A model generated the notes under the pieces. The model saw only the letters and a program-made list of their open reading frames with translations, did no database searches and was not told the origin of the DNA. Source: an uncultured Bacteroides sp. (GTDB lineage Bacteria > Bacteroidota > Bacteroidia > Bacteroidales > Bacteroidaceae). From it: DNA of 64,000 nucleotides. Position numbers and translations under genes: made by a program. Where the stretch lies: assembly GCA_905198575.1 (NCBI GenBank), contig CAJKDC010000002.1:27530-91529 (forward strand), given 5' to 3'. Each line of letters begins with the position of its first letter. Position 1 is the first letter of the stretch. Below, piece after piece: positions 1 to 8,226 of this stretch.

Positions 1-51
1 TGCTATACATTGACAATTTAAAGGAATATTTCATTTTTAATCCTCTATAAT

Positions 52-696
52 ATGGATACGATTGTACCTTTTGCGCTTTTATGCTTTACATCCTTCTTTA
101 CACTGACCAACCCACTGGGAACGATGCCTGTCTTCTTGACAATGACAAACGGACTTGATGAAAAAGAGCGACGCCACATTGTCAAACGAGCTACCGTAAT
201 TTCATTTATCATCCTAATCTGCTTTACTTTCTGCGGACAGTTCCTCTTCAAATTCTTCGGAATTTCTACAAACGGATTCCGCATTGCTGCCGGTATTATC
301 ATCCTGAAAATTGGCTATGACATGCTTCAGGCACGATACACCAACACCAAACTGAAAGACGAAGAAATCAAGACATATGCCGATGACATCTCAATCACTC
401 CGCTTTCCATCCCGATGCTGTGTGGTCCTGGAGCAATTGCCAATGGAATTATCCTGATGGACGATGCCAGAACCTGGCAGTTAAAGCTTACGATGGTGGC
501 TGTGATTGCCATTGTATATATCCTTACCTATATAATACTCCGTCTCTCTACCCGACTGGTCAAAGTAATAGGCGAAACCGGAAATAACGTCATGATGCGT
601 TTGATGGGACTTATCTTGATGGTCATTGCCGTAGAATGTTTCGTCGGAGGTATGAAGCCGATTTTAATGGACATTATCCGCCAAAGCAGTATCTAA
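52..696 (+). CDS. MarC family (UPF0056) integral membrane protein
   Basis: A 214-residue, strongly hydrophobic protein with about six predicted membrane helices. The N-terminal pattern FTLTNPLGTMPVFLTMT and the internal SIPMLCGPGAI segment are typical of the MarC/UPF0056 family, and the length fits. The family sits in the inner membrane and is distantly transporter-like; no substrate is established, and the old link to multiple antibiotic resistance in E. coli was withdrawn. It starts at the ATG in CTATAATATGG. No clear Shine-Dalgarno or TAnnTTTG element is visible in the 51 bases available upstream. The gene stands alone, followed by an inverted repeat and then the convergent TonB receptor gene. 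Family assignment is confident; function is unknown. Confidence 0.9.
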   Translation: MDTIVPFALLCFTSFFTLTNPLGTMPVFLTMTNGLDEKERRHIVKRATVISFIILICFTFCGQFLFKFFGISTNGFRIAAGIIILKIGYDMLQARYTNTKLKDEEIKTYADDISITPLSIPMLCGPGAIANGIILMDDARTWQLKLTMVAVIAIVYILTYIILRLSTRLVKVIGETGNNVMMRLMGLILMVIAVECFVGGMKPILMDIIRQSSI

Positions 697-700
697 AAAC

Positions 701-757
701 GAAGTGTTGGACAGAAACTTAATTTTATCCCTAGAACTAAGCTCTGTCCAACACTTC
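701..757. repeat. 15-bp perfect inverted repeat downstream of marC-like gene
   Basis: GAAGTGTTGGACAGA (701-715) is repeated in inverse orientation at 743-757, with a 27-base loop. It starts five bases after the marC-like stop codon. It could end that transcript, but no T-tract follows the stem, so a factor-dependent terminator, mRNA-stabilising stem or remnant of an element end are also possible. Confidence 0.6.
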
Positions 758-1053
758 TTCAACCAAATAGCAAGAACATATCACACTAATCATTCATTCT
801 TGCCCTACTTCCATAAAAACGAAAAACAGTAAGTACATATCAACACTTTTTCTCGATTAGCTGTATTTGTACTTCCCAACCATCAATATAACAACTAAAT
901 ATAAAATAAAGTTATTTAAAATAACAAGCAGTAAACACCTAAATATTTTTTCTTATCTAAGTGCAAATATAAATCTTTTTCTGTAATTACGAGTAAATAT
1001 ACAAATAATATTTACTTATTAAACTTATATTATAGTTACTTTTGATTTATCAA
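758..1053. other. A+T-rich intergenic stretch, no gene seen
   Basis: About 300 bases of very A+T-rich DNA between the marC-like gene and the TonB receptor terminator. No ORF of recognisable family, no RNA gene and no clear promoter was found. It lies between the 3' ends of two convergent genes. Confidence 0.5.
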
Positions 1054-1104
1054 CAAAAAAAAGAATCTTCTCCCTACCCTAATAAAAGAGTAAGAAGAAG
1101 ATTC
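1054..1104 (-). terminator. Rho-independent terminator of the TonB receptor gene
   Basis: The arms GAATCTTCT (1063-1071) and AGAAGATTC (1096-1104) pair. The A-run at 1054-1062 gives a U-tract on the minus-strand transcript. It lies just beyond the receptor stop codon at 1130. Confidence 0.7.
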
Positions 1105-1129
1105 AACCTTAAAATAATAGTTATGTCAA

Positions 1130-3466
1130 TCAGTTAAAGAACTTGATTCCTACAAAATAAGTACGTGGCTGAGTTGGCCCGTAGAAATATTTCGAGTCAC
1201 GGTCCGCTCCCTTATCAAGGTCTTTCTGGTATGCATTGAAGATGTTCTGCACTCCTCCGTTAAGTTGCAACTTCAGATGGTCGTTCAATACAAATGTATA
1301 GTTCAGCTTCAGGTTAAAGTCCATAAAGTCCGGTGTACGTTCCAGACGGTCTTTTTCGATATAACCGGCAAAGTGAGGTACATACATTTTTCCGGTATAT
1401 ACTCCAGACAACGAGAAATCAAAATTCTTAAGCGGAGCTGATGTAAAGGTAAAGTAGCCGTAGTAATCGGGAGTACGTGTCATGTTCTTGATAGGTGCGA
1501 CATCCGGATCGTCCGACCACTTCAAGGCTTCTGTATAACGGCTGCGCTGCATGGTAAATCCCAGCTGCAACTGTGCTTCACGGTCGTGCGCTATTTTATA
1601 GTCGATATTCGCTCCATATACACGTGCCCCGTTACCGTTGCGGCGTTCCTGTATCTGTGCACCCGTAACAGGATCGTTGCCCAATGCCTCAAGATAGAAC
1701 ACATCATTCAATGCAGTATAGAATCCTTCAATCAACAGATTCGACTGGAAATGTCCGAAATTGAACGACCAATCTACCGAACCGCTGAAACTGTTTGACT
1801 TTTCCGGTTTCAGACCTTCTGAAAGACGAATCAGCATCGCCTCACCCCCTACTGCTGCTACGTGCAAATCTTCATCGTACGCCTGTGGAGCACGGAATCC
1901 GGTTGACCACGTAAGACGTCCCTGCAACTTGTCCGACGGTTTCCAGAGGGCATTGATACGAGGACTGAATATCACATTATCCACCAAGTTATGCTTGTCC
2001 AGACGGAAGCCAGCCAACAAGGTGAAATATTCCATCTTCCACTCGTTCTGAGCAAATCCGCTGGCAATGTTTACCTCCTGCGTCAAGTCACGCTGATAGC
2101 CGGTCATTACATCGTGCAACTTATTATGCTGGTACTCGATACCTCCGGTAAAGGTAGCCGGTGCAAAGAAACACTGGTCCATATTACCTACATACATGGC
2201 ACCGGTTACGGCTGTCAAGTCGTATGTCTTACCATAAGCATTGGCATCTTGTTTCGCACCATAATAACTGTTGCGGTCAGTATGCTGTACAGAACCGTAC
2301 AAAGACAACTTATGCTTATATTCCTTGAAGAACATATCATAGGTCAGTCCTCCACTGTTAATGATATGTTTCGTCTGCTCAGTAATATCTGTTTCATGGG
2401 GCTGCAAGTCGAATTTATTTCCACCGCGACGGAATTCATTGGTGGTATGGTACTCCAGACTCAGGCGACTGAATTGTGTAGGGCGATAGTAAGCACGCAA
2501 GCCAAACGTATTCATATTGAGTTTTCCCAATTCTGAGAATCCGTCGTTATCAGCATCATACGGATTGCGGTTGCGGTACGACTGGTACACTGCGATTCCA
2601 TAAGAATTGTCCGATGAAACCAAAGAAGCATTGGCTCCAACGTATTGTTCCCACACTTTGGCATTCAGGCTGGACATGGTAGACGATACCTGGAAAGAAT
2701 TGCTCACAGGGTCCTTAGTAATAATATTGATGGTTCCCCCTACAGCATTAGCTCCAAACAAAGCCGAGCCACCACCACGGACTACCTCTACACGCTCAAT
2801 CATATTCACCGGAATCTGCTCCAGTCCATATACACCCGAAAGCGCACTCATCACCGGACGGCTGTTAATCAATATTTGCGAATAAGGCCCTTCCAGACCA
2901 TTGATACGTACCTGCGGAAAACCACAGTTCTGGCAGTTGTTCTCCACACGCAATCCCGACTGATAATTCAACGATTTGGCCAAATCGGTCGAATTGACGG
3001 TTTCGAACAGGCGGCTGCTCATCACATTTACCACTACCGGAGCCACCTTACGGCTTGTTTCGTTGCGGTTGGCCGATACTACCACCTCATCGGTAATGAA
3101 GCTTTCTTCTTCCATCACAAAATGCATGTCCACGGTAAAATCCTTACTCACAGTAACCTCCTTGGTCTGTGTGGTATATCCCATCACCTGCACCTTAATC
3201 GTATACTTACCTTCGGGAACTTTCTTAAAGCGGAAATAACCTTCGGCATCGGTTACCGTACCCTCACCACTTTCTACAATCAGCACGGCAGCATAAGGGA
3301 TTCCCTGCTCGCTGCCCTTTTCAATTACATGACCGGCTATAACATTCCCCTCTTTCACCGGTTGGTTGTTATTATTATAAACTATATTGTTGTTGTTGGC
3401 GAATGCACACGCCGGAACTGCCGACAAAGAAAGGATTGTCAGCAAATTATAAATAGTAGATTTCAT
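1130..3466 (-). CDS. TonB-dependent outer-membrane receptor, putative metal or metal-complex uptake
   Basis: A 778-residue TonB-dependent transporter. A signal peptide covers about residues 1-23. A carboxypeptidase-regulatory-like beta-sandwich covers about 43-112 (GHVIEKGSEQGIPYAAV, then TDAEGYFRF). The plug covers about 125-250 (VEVVRGGGSALFGANAVGG) and a 22-strand-type barrel runs to the C-terminal aromatic end (VGIKFFN). The plug carries a CxxC-like pair, C178 and C181 (NCQNCGF), seen in a subset of Bacteroidales receptors. There is no SusD partner gene, which argues against glycan uptake. The gene directly downstream of its promoter-proximal neighbours is preceded by a His-rich small membrane protein gene and a metallophosphoesterase-type nucleotidase gene, so metal or metal-chelate transport is a reasonable inference. 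The substrate cannot be read from the sequence. Confidence 0.88.
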   Translation of the reverse strand: MKSTIYNLLTILSLSAVPACAFANNNNIVYNNNNQPVKEGNVIAGHVIEKGSEQGIPYAAVLIVESGEGTVTDAEGYFRFKKVPEGKYTIKVQVMGYTTQTKEVTVSKDFTVDMHFVMEEESFITDEVVVSANRNETSRKVAPVVVNVMSSRLFETVNSTDLAKSLNYQSGLRVENNCQNCGFPQVRINGLEGPYSQILINSRPVMSALSGVYGLEQIPVNMIERVEVVRGGGSALFGANAVGGTINIITKDPVSNSFQVSSTMSSLNAKVWEQYVGANASLVSSDNSYGIAVYQSYRNRNPYDADNDGFSELGKLNMNTFGLRAYYRPTQFSRLSLEYHTTNEFRRGGNKFDLQPHETDITEQTKHIINSGGLTYDMFFKEYKHKLSLYGSVQHTDRNSYYGAKQDANAYGKTYDLTAVTGAMYVGNMDQCFFAPATFTGGIEYQHNKLHDVMTGYQRDLTQEVNIASGFAQNEWKMEYFTLLAGFRLDKHNLVDNVIFSPRINALWKPSDKLQGRLTWSTGFRAPQAYDEDLHVAAVGGEAMLIRLSEGLKPEKSNSFSGSVDWSFNFGHFQSNLLIEGFYTALNDVFYLEALGNDPVTGAQIQERRNGNGARVYGANIDYKIAHDREAQLQLGFTMQRSRYTEALKWSDDPDVAPIKNMTRTPDYYGYFTFTSAPLKNFDFSLSGVYTGKMYVPHFAGYIEKDRLERTPDFMDFNLKLNYTFVLNDHLKLQLNGGVQNIFNAYQKDLDKGADRDSKYFYGPTQPRTYFVGIKFFN

Positions 3467-3510
3467 CTGATATTATTCTTCTGTAAAAAATGCATGCAAA
3501 GAGGCAATGC

Positions 3511-3529
3511 CCGGATACACCTTATCCGG
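3511..3529 (-). other. Leader hairpin upstream of TonB receptor
   Basis: CCGGATA and TATCCGG pair with a 5-base loop in the 161-base gap between the His-rich gene and the receptor start. No T-tract follows. No cobalamin-riboswitch box is recognisable around it, so any regulatory role is unproven. Confidence 0.35.
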
Positions 3530-3627
3530 CCACCTTACATGCCAAATCTGTAAATTAAGTACATCACAAACGGGCAAACAAACTTTTTAGAAAAGCCTGC
3601 CTGCACAAAAGTTGATTATAAGAAATA

Positions 3628-3972
3628 TTACAGAAGAACCGGTGGGGCACGTAAATAAAGCCCGACAGCAGGCCTCAGCACCACACGCTGACAGGCTGCT
3701 ATAAAAAAGACGGCTATTAAAAAGAAAGCAGGAACAGACAGGGCAAAAGAAGGGCTTGCCTCCAACGAATGATAGGTACTTAAATGATGCAGTACCAGCG
3801 TCTGTCCTTCGGAGTGATTATGCTGTTGACTGAAAGGATGCGAGTGCACCAGCATCACGCCGTTCACAATATGCACGTGGGCAAACATAATGATGCATGC
3901 CTGATACGTCATAAAGAGACTCAACAGAAAGAGTCCCGGCAGATGGATGTATTTCTTCAGTTTATGTTGCAC
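3628..3972 (-). CDS. Small His-rich membrane protein, putative metal binding
   Basis: About 114 residues with two hydrophobic segments (near residues 10-35 and 78-100) flanking a His-rich stretch: HVHIVNG, VHSHPF, QQHNHS, LHHL and YHS, nine histidines in under 40 residues. That arrangement suggests a membrane-anchored metal-binding loop on the periplasmic side. It lies between the nucleotidase gene (20-26 bases upstream) and the TonB receptor gene (about 160 bases downstream), all on the minus strand, so co-transcription is likely. I chose the GTG at 3972 because an AAGGA sits six bases before it; an in-frame TTG at 3978 is the alternative. I do not recognise a named family. A role in handling zinc, copper or another metal imported by the receptor is inference. 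Confidence 0.7.
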   Translation of the reverse strand: MQHKLKKYIHLPGLFLLSLFMTYQACIIMFAHVHIVNGVMLVHSHPFSQQHNHSEGQTLVLHHLSTYHSLEASPSFALSVPAFFLIAVFFIAACQRVVLRPAVGLYLRAPPVLL

Positions 3973-3997
3973 TCGCAATCCTTATTATATAAGTATA

Positions 3998-5728
3998 TTA
4001 TTTGTTTCGGTTGAAAAGGAAATCGTAGTCACGACGGGCAGCAGGCACGGTCCATTCCTCCGGAATCATCTTCCACTGATTAAGAGGTTTAGGGTCGAGC
4101 ACCTTCACTTCTTCAATACGTTTCATCAGATAGAAACGCAAATCCTTATCGGTTGCAAAGATAATACGTTTTGCCAAATCTTCCTTCGGAATTCCGGCTC
4201 CTTTTGTCAATAAATTGCCACCACCGTTACCACGATAGGAATTTACGGCCACTTTATATACTTTTTCCGGCTGGAACGGACTTCCGTCGGCCATCGACTG
4301 GATGGTAATCTTCTCTCCTTCAGGACGGGTTACGTCCACTGTGTAAATGATACCAGCAGCCGAATCGAAGTTGAAACTGAAGTTCTTGAAGATATATTTG
4401 TTTTCAGGGTCATCACTGAAAAGCAAGAGACGGTCGTCCGGCGATTTCATCTGATTTGTCCACAAAGCATACGACATTTCCAGAAAATTCTTGATTTCCT
4501 TTCCCGTCAGTTCCATCGTATACAGCATGTTTTCAAACTTATACAAGTTGAACATATCGCTGACGTAGATATCTCCCTTTTTAATTTCGGCATACATAGA
4601 AAGCGGCGCACAAAACGAAACATCAGCCCCCGTCAAGTCCAGTTGCAACTGATGTATCAGGTCGATAAATGCCGACGGACCGAAAAAGGCATCTTTCGAT
4701 GTAATCGTTTCATTGATACTGCCTATCTTGCGTGAAACAAAATCCAGCGTAGCCTGATAAGCCGGCTGAAACGCTTTCAGAAAAGCTTCACTCTGCGGAT
4801 AGGCAGTCACATCCGTCAGTTGTCCGCTGATTTGCTTGCGGACTACTTTGCCGTCTTGCTTGGTTACCTTAATCGTTACATCCGATACCACACGGGCCGC
4901 ATTGGCCGGGTCGATAACCAGTACCGAATCACCGGCAACGTTCAGCATCTTCTTATTCAGCCGTGCGTGGTCGTGCCCGATAAGCACAACATCAAAGCCC
5001 GGTACATTCACAGCTGTTGCCTGCGAGCCATTCTCTACCATGCCATCCAAATCGGCTCCGTCAAGCCCGGCATGAAACAAGCCCACCAGCACATCCGGAT
5101 GCTCTTTCTCGCGTATCACCTGTACCCACTTGCGGGCACTGCTTTCCAAATCCTCAAAACGAAGTCCGCTCCACAGGCGTTCCGGCAACCATGCCGGGAT
5201 GGCAGGTGTAATCATTCCGAGTATGGCAATGCGTACACCGTCGCGCTCCAGAATCTGGTAAGGTTTGAGGTAAGGCTCACCCGTATCCGTACGGACAATA
5301 TTCGCCCCCAGCACCGGGAAAGCACAATCGGCCACCCAACGGTCGTACACAGCATGTCCTGTTTCCACATCATGATTTCCCATATTGGCCACATCATAAC
5401 CCATGAAATTCATCATGTCGGCCGTAACATGTTTGGAAACCGTGTCAATATAGTTATAGTAATAAGCAATCGGCTGTCCCTGCAAAATATCTCCGTTATC
5501 TACCAGAATCACATTATCGCCATACTGCTTGCGCTGTTCCTCGACGAAAGTATGCACATGCGCCAGTCCGCCTTTACCGTCTTTCCGTTCTATAAAATTA
5601 TACGGAAAATAATTTCCATGTACATCACTGGTTTCAATCAACTTTATTGTGACTTCCTTTTCGGATGAAGCCCAAATGGATAGACTGTTCAAGACCACCA
5701 TTGCCATAAAAGAAACGAGATATTTCAT
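3998..5728 (-). CDS. Secreted 5'-nucleotidase / 2',3'-cyclic phosphodiesterase (UshA/CpdB type)
   Basis: A 576-residue exported metallophosphoesterase. A signal peptide (about 1-20, ending WASS) is followed by the calcineurin-like domain with DVHGNY, DNGDILQG, GNHDVE and GHDHAR motifs that bind two metal ions. The C-terminal nucleotidase domain spans about residues 320-560 and includes NSYRGNGGGNLL. Members hydrolyse nucleoside monophosphates or cyclic 2',3'-nucleotides in the periplasm to salvage phosphate and nucleosides. Length and domain order are normal. It is the first gene of a possible minus-strand transcript continuing into the His-rich protein and the TonB receptor. The exact substrate cannot be decided between UshA- and CpdB-like activity. 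Confidence 0.9.
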   Translation of the reverse strand: MKYLVSFMAMVVLNSLSIWASSEKEVTIKLIETSDVHGNYFPYNFIERKDGKGGLAHVHTFVEEQRKQYGDNVILVDNGDILQGQPIAYYYNYIDTVSKHVTADMMNFMGYDVANMGNHDVETGHAVYDRWVADCAFPVLGANIVRTDTGEPYLKPYQILERDGVRIAILGMITPAIPAWLPERLWSGLRFEDLESSARKWVQVIREKEHPDVLVGLFHAGLDGADLDGMVENGSQATAVNVPGFDVVLIGHDHARLNKKMLNVAGDSVLVIDPANAARVVSDVTIKVTKQDGKVVRKQISGQLTDVTAYPQSEAFLKAFQPAYQATLDFVSRKIGSINETITSKDAFFGPSAFIDLIHQLQLDLTGADVSFCAPLSMYAEIKKGDIYVSDMFNLYKFENMLYTMELTGKEIKNFLEMSYALWTNQMKSPDDRLLLFSDDPENKYIFKNFSFNFDSAAGIIYTVDVTRPEGEKITIQSMADGSPFQPEKVYKVAVNSYRGNGGGNLLTKGAGIPKEDLAKRIIFATDKDLRFYLMKRIEEVKVLDPKPLNQWKMIPEEWTVPAARRDYDFLFNRNK

Positions 5729-5750
5729 ATTTTCTGAATATTTATATTTG

Positions 5751-5758
5751 CAAACCTA
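5751..5758 (-). promoter_or_regulatory. -7 element TAGGTTTG for the nucleotidase gene
   Basis: TAGGTTTG on the minus strand, 23-30 bases upstream of the nucleotidase ATG, matches the Bacteroides TAnnTTTG consensus. A clear -33 element is not visible. Confidence 0.5.
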
Positions 5759-5968
5759 CACAAAAAAAATCACTTTCCTGCTTAAAGAAAGCAAAAACAG
5801 ATTCTGTACACTTCAATAAGCCGCAAAATACCTAGAACTTGTTACATTGCAGCATCAGCACACAGACCGTCCGGCAGCCCTTGTGCTAAAAGATGAAACA
5901 CACCGGACATAATTCTAAAAAAGCATTTCATTCAAGTGCTGTTTCATACAACCTGAATGATTTTTCCA

Positions 5969-5976
5969 TACATTTG
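5969..5976 (+). promoter_or_regulatory. -7 element TACATTTG for tex
   Basis: TACATTTG matches the Bacteroides -7 consensus and ends 27 bases before the ATG at 6003. It overlaps the in-frame GTG at 5976, which is why that earlier codon was not used as the start of tex. Confidence 0.6.
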
Positions 5977-6002
5977 TGCTTCACATAACCAAAAAAGAAG
6001 AA

Positions 6003-8135
6003 ATGAACGATTTTTTTGACAGGATTGCACGGGCTCTCAAACTGCCCGTACACCGTGTAGAAAACACACTGAAACTGCTGGAAGGCGGAGCTACCATTCC
6101 GTTTATCAGCCGCTACCGCAAGGAAGCTACCGGCGGTCTGGACGAAGTGCAGATTGGCGACATCAAAGCGCAATATGACAAGCTGTGCGAACTGGCCAAA
6201 CGCAAGGAAACTATTCTTTCGACCTTGAAAGAACAAAATAACCTGACTCCCGAATTGCAGCAACGCATCGACAACTGCTGGGAGAGCACCGAACTGGAGG
6301 ACATTTATCTTCCGTTCAAGCCCAAACGAAAAACCCGTGCCGAAATGGCCCGCCAGAAAGGACTGGAACCACTGGCGGTACTGTTGATGATGCAGCGCGA
6401 AAACAATCTTCCGGCTAAAGTGCGTTCCTTTGTGAAAGGAGAAGTAAAAGATGAAGAGGATGCCCTGAAAGGTGCCCGCGACATCATTGCCGAGCAGGTA
6501 AGCGAAGACGAGCAGGCTCGAAACCTGATACGCGGTCAGTTTTCCCGTCAGGCTGTCATCACAGCCAAAGTAGCCAAAGGCAAGGAAAAAGAAGAGGCTG
6601 CTGCCAAGTACCGCGACTATTTTGATTTCAGTGAACCCTTGAAGCGCTGCACCTCACACCGCATGCTGGCCTTATTACGTGGCGAAGCAGAAGGTATCCT
6701 GAAAGTAAGTATCGCACCGGCAGAAGATGACCTTTGTACCGAACGCCTGCAACGCCAGTTTGTGAGAGGCAACAATGCCTGCTCGCAACAGGTAGCCGAA
6801 GCAGTAGCCGATGCTTACAAGCGTCTGCTGAAACCGGCTATCGAAACCGAATTCTTCGGTTTCAGCAAGGAAAAGGCCGATGAAGAAGCTATCCGGGTGT
6901 TTGCAGGCAACCTGCGGCAATTGCTGCTGGCCGCACCATTGGGCCAGAAACGGGTAATGGGTATTGACCCCGGATTCCGGACCGGCTGCAAGGTCGTATG
7001 TCTGGATGCACAGGGGGCTTTGTTGCACAACGAGGCAATTTATCCCCATCCTCCTAAATCGGAATACCAGCAAGCGGCCAGAAAACTGGTCAAGCTGGTA
7101 GAACAGTACAAGATAGAAGCCATTGCCATCGGCAACGGAACAGCCAGCCGCGAAACGGAGCAGTTTGTCACCTCCCAACGCTACGACCGCGAAGTACAGG
7201 TCTTTGTCGTGAGCGAAGACGGAGCCTCTATCTACTCGGCCTCCAAGACTGCCCGCGAAGAGTTTCCTGAATACGATGTAACGGTACGTGGCGCTGTATC
7301 TATCGGACGCCGACTGATGGACCCGCTGGCCGAACTGGTCAAGATTGATGCCAAGTCTATCGGTGTGGGACAATATCAGCATGATGTAGACCAGACCAAA
7401 CTGAAGGCTTCACTGGACCAGACTGTAGAAAGCTGCGTTAATCTGGTAGGTGTCAACGTCAACACGGCCAGCAAGCATTTGTTGACGTATGTATCGGGAC
7501 TGGGACCTGTCCTGGCTCAAAACATCGTGGACTACCGTACACAGAACGGTGCTTTCCACTCACGCCGGGAGCTGCTTAAAGTTCCACGCATGGGGGCTAA
7601 GGCATTCGAGCAGTGCGCCGGTTTCCTTCGCATTTCCGAAGCAGAGAATCCGCTCGACAATTCGGCTGTACACCCCGAAAGTTATCCGATTGTAGAGAAA
7701 ATGGCCAAAGACCTGAAATGTACGGTTACCGACCTCATCAACCGGAAAGAGTTGCGCAGCCGGATTCAGATAGAAAAATACGTAACAGATACTGTAGGAC
7801 TGCCTACACTAACCGATATCATGCAGGAGCTGGACAAACCGGGACGCGACCCCCGCCAGCAAATCGAAGTTTTTCAGTTCGACCCCAATGTACGCACCAT
7901 CGACGACTTGAAAGAAGGCATGGAGCTGCCGGGTATTGTCACAAACATCACCAACTTTGGGTGTTTCGTCGATATCGGTATTAAAGAAAACGGGCTGGTA
8001 CATGTATCCCAGTTGGCCGACAAGTTTGTAAGCGACCCGACAACAGTGGTAAGCATCCACCAGCATGTGCGGGTCAAGGTGCTGAGTATCGACCACGAGC
8101 GCAAACGTATCCAGCTGACGATGAAAGGATTGTAA
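6003..8135 (+). CDS. tex: Tex-family RNA-binding transcription accessory protein
   Basis: A 710-residue Tex/Spt6-like protein. The N-terminal helical Tex domain (about 1-190), the YqgF-like RNase H fold (about 315-440, with GIDPGFRTGCK), the helix-hairpin-helix region (about 470-560, with YVSGLGPVLAQNIVDYR) and the C-terminal S1 RNA-binding domain (about 630-705, with GIVTNITNFGCFVDIG) are all present in the usual order. Tex is a cytoplasmic nucleic-acid-binding protein linked to transcription and RNA metabolism. The ATG at 6003 was chosen over the GTG at 5976 because the latter overlaps a promoter element. The gene is monocistronic and ends at a strong hairpin shared with the convergent peroxidase gene. 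Confidence 0.95.
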   Translation: MNDFFDRIARALKLPVHRVENTLKLLEGGATIPFISRYRKEATGGLDEVQIGDIKAQYDKLCELAKRKETILSTLKEQNNLTPELQQRIDNCWESTELEDIYLPFKPKRKTRAEMARQKGLEPLAVLLMMQRENNLPAKVRSFVKGEVKDEEDALKGARDIIAEQVSEDEQARNLIRGQFSRQAVITAKVAKGKEKEEAAAKYRDYFDFSEPLKRCTSHRMLALLRGEAEGILKVSIAPAEDDLCTERLQRQFVRGNNACSQQVAEAVADAYKRLLKPAIETEFFGFSKEKADEEAIRVFAGNLRQLLLAAPLGQKRVMGIDPGFRTGCKVVCLDAQGALLHNEAIYPHPPKSEYQQAARKLVKLVEQYKIEAIAIGNGTASRETEQFVTSQRYDREVQVFVVSEDGASIYSASKTAREEFPEYDVTVRGAVSIGRRLMDPLAELVKIDAKSIGVGQYQHDVDQTKLKASLDQTVESCVNLVGVNVNTASKHLLTYVSGLGPVLAQNIVDYRTQNGAFHSRRELLKVPRMGAKAFEQCAGFLRISEAENPLDNSAVHPESYPIVEKMAKDLKCTVTDLINRKELRSRIQIEKYVTDTVGLPTLTDIMQELDKPGRDPRQQIEVFQFDPNVRTIDDLKEGMELPGIVTNITNFGCFVDIGIKENGLVHVSQLADKFVSDPTTVVSIHQHVRVKVLSIDHERKRIQLTMKGL

Positions 8136-8162
8136 ATACTCCCAGCACAGGGCCATTAATTA

Positions 8163-8201
8163 AAAAGCCGAAGTATCCTCCCAAAGGACACCTCGGCTTT
8201 T
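8163..8201. terminator. Bidirectional terminator between tex and cytochrome c peroxidase
   Basis: AAAAGCCGA (8163-8171) pairs with TCGGCTTTT (8193-8201), with an inner TCC/GGA helix. A-rich and T-rich flanks allow it to act on both convergent transcripts. Confidence 0.8.
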
Positions 8202-8226
8202 CTATTCAATAAATAAGCACTGAAAT

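Noticed and set aside
2645..3553. 302-codon plus-strand frame opposite the TonB receptor
   Set aside because: It is His/Arg-rich mirror translation of the plug and N-terminal domain and has no promoter or family features.
3470..3625. Possible cobalamin riboswitch before the TonB receptor
   Set aside because: The gap is only about 160 bases and shows a short hairpin but no B12-box sequence.
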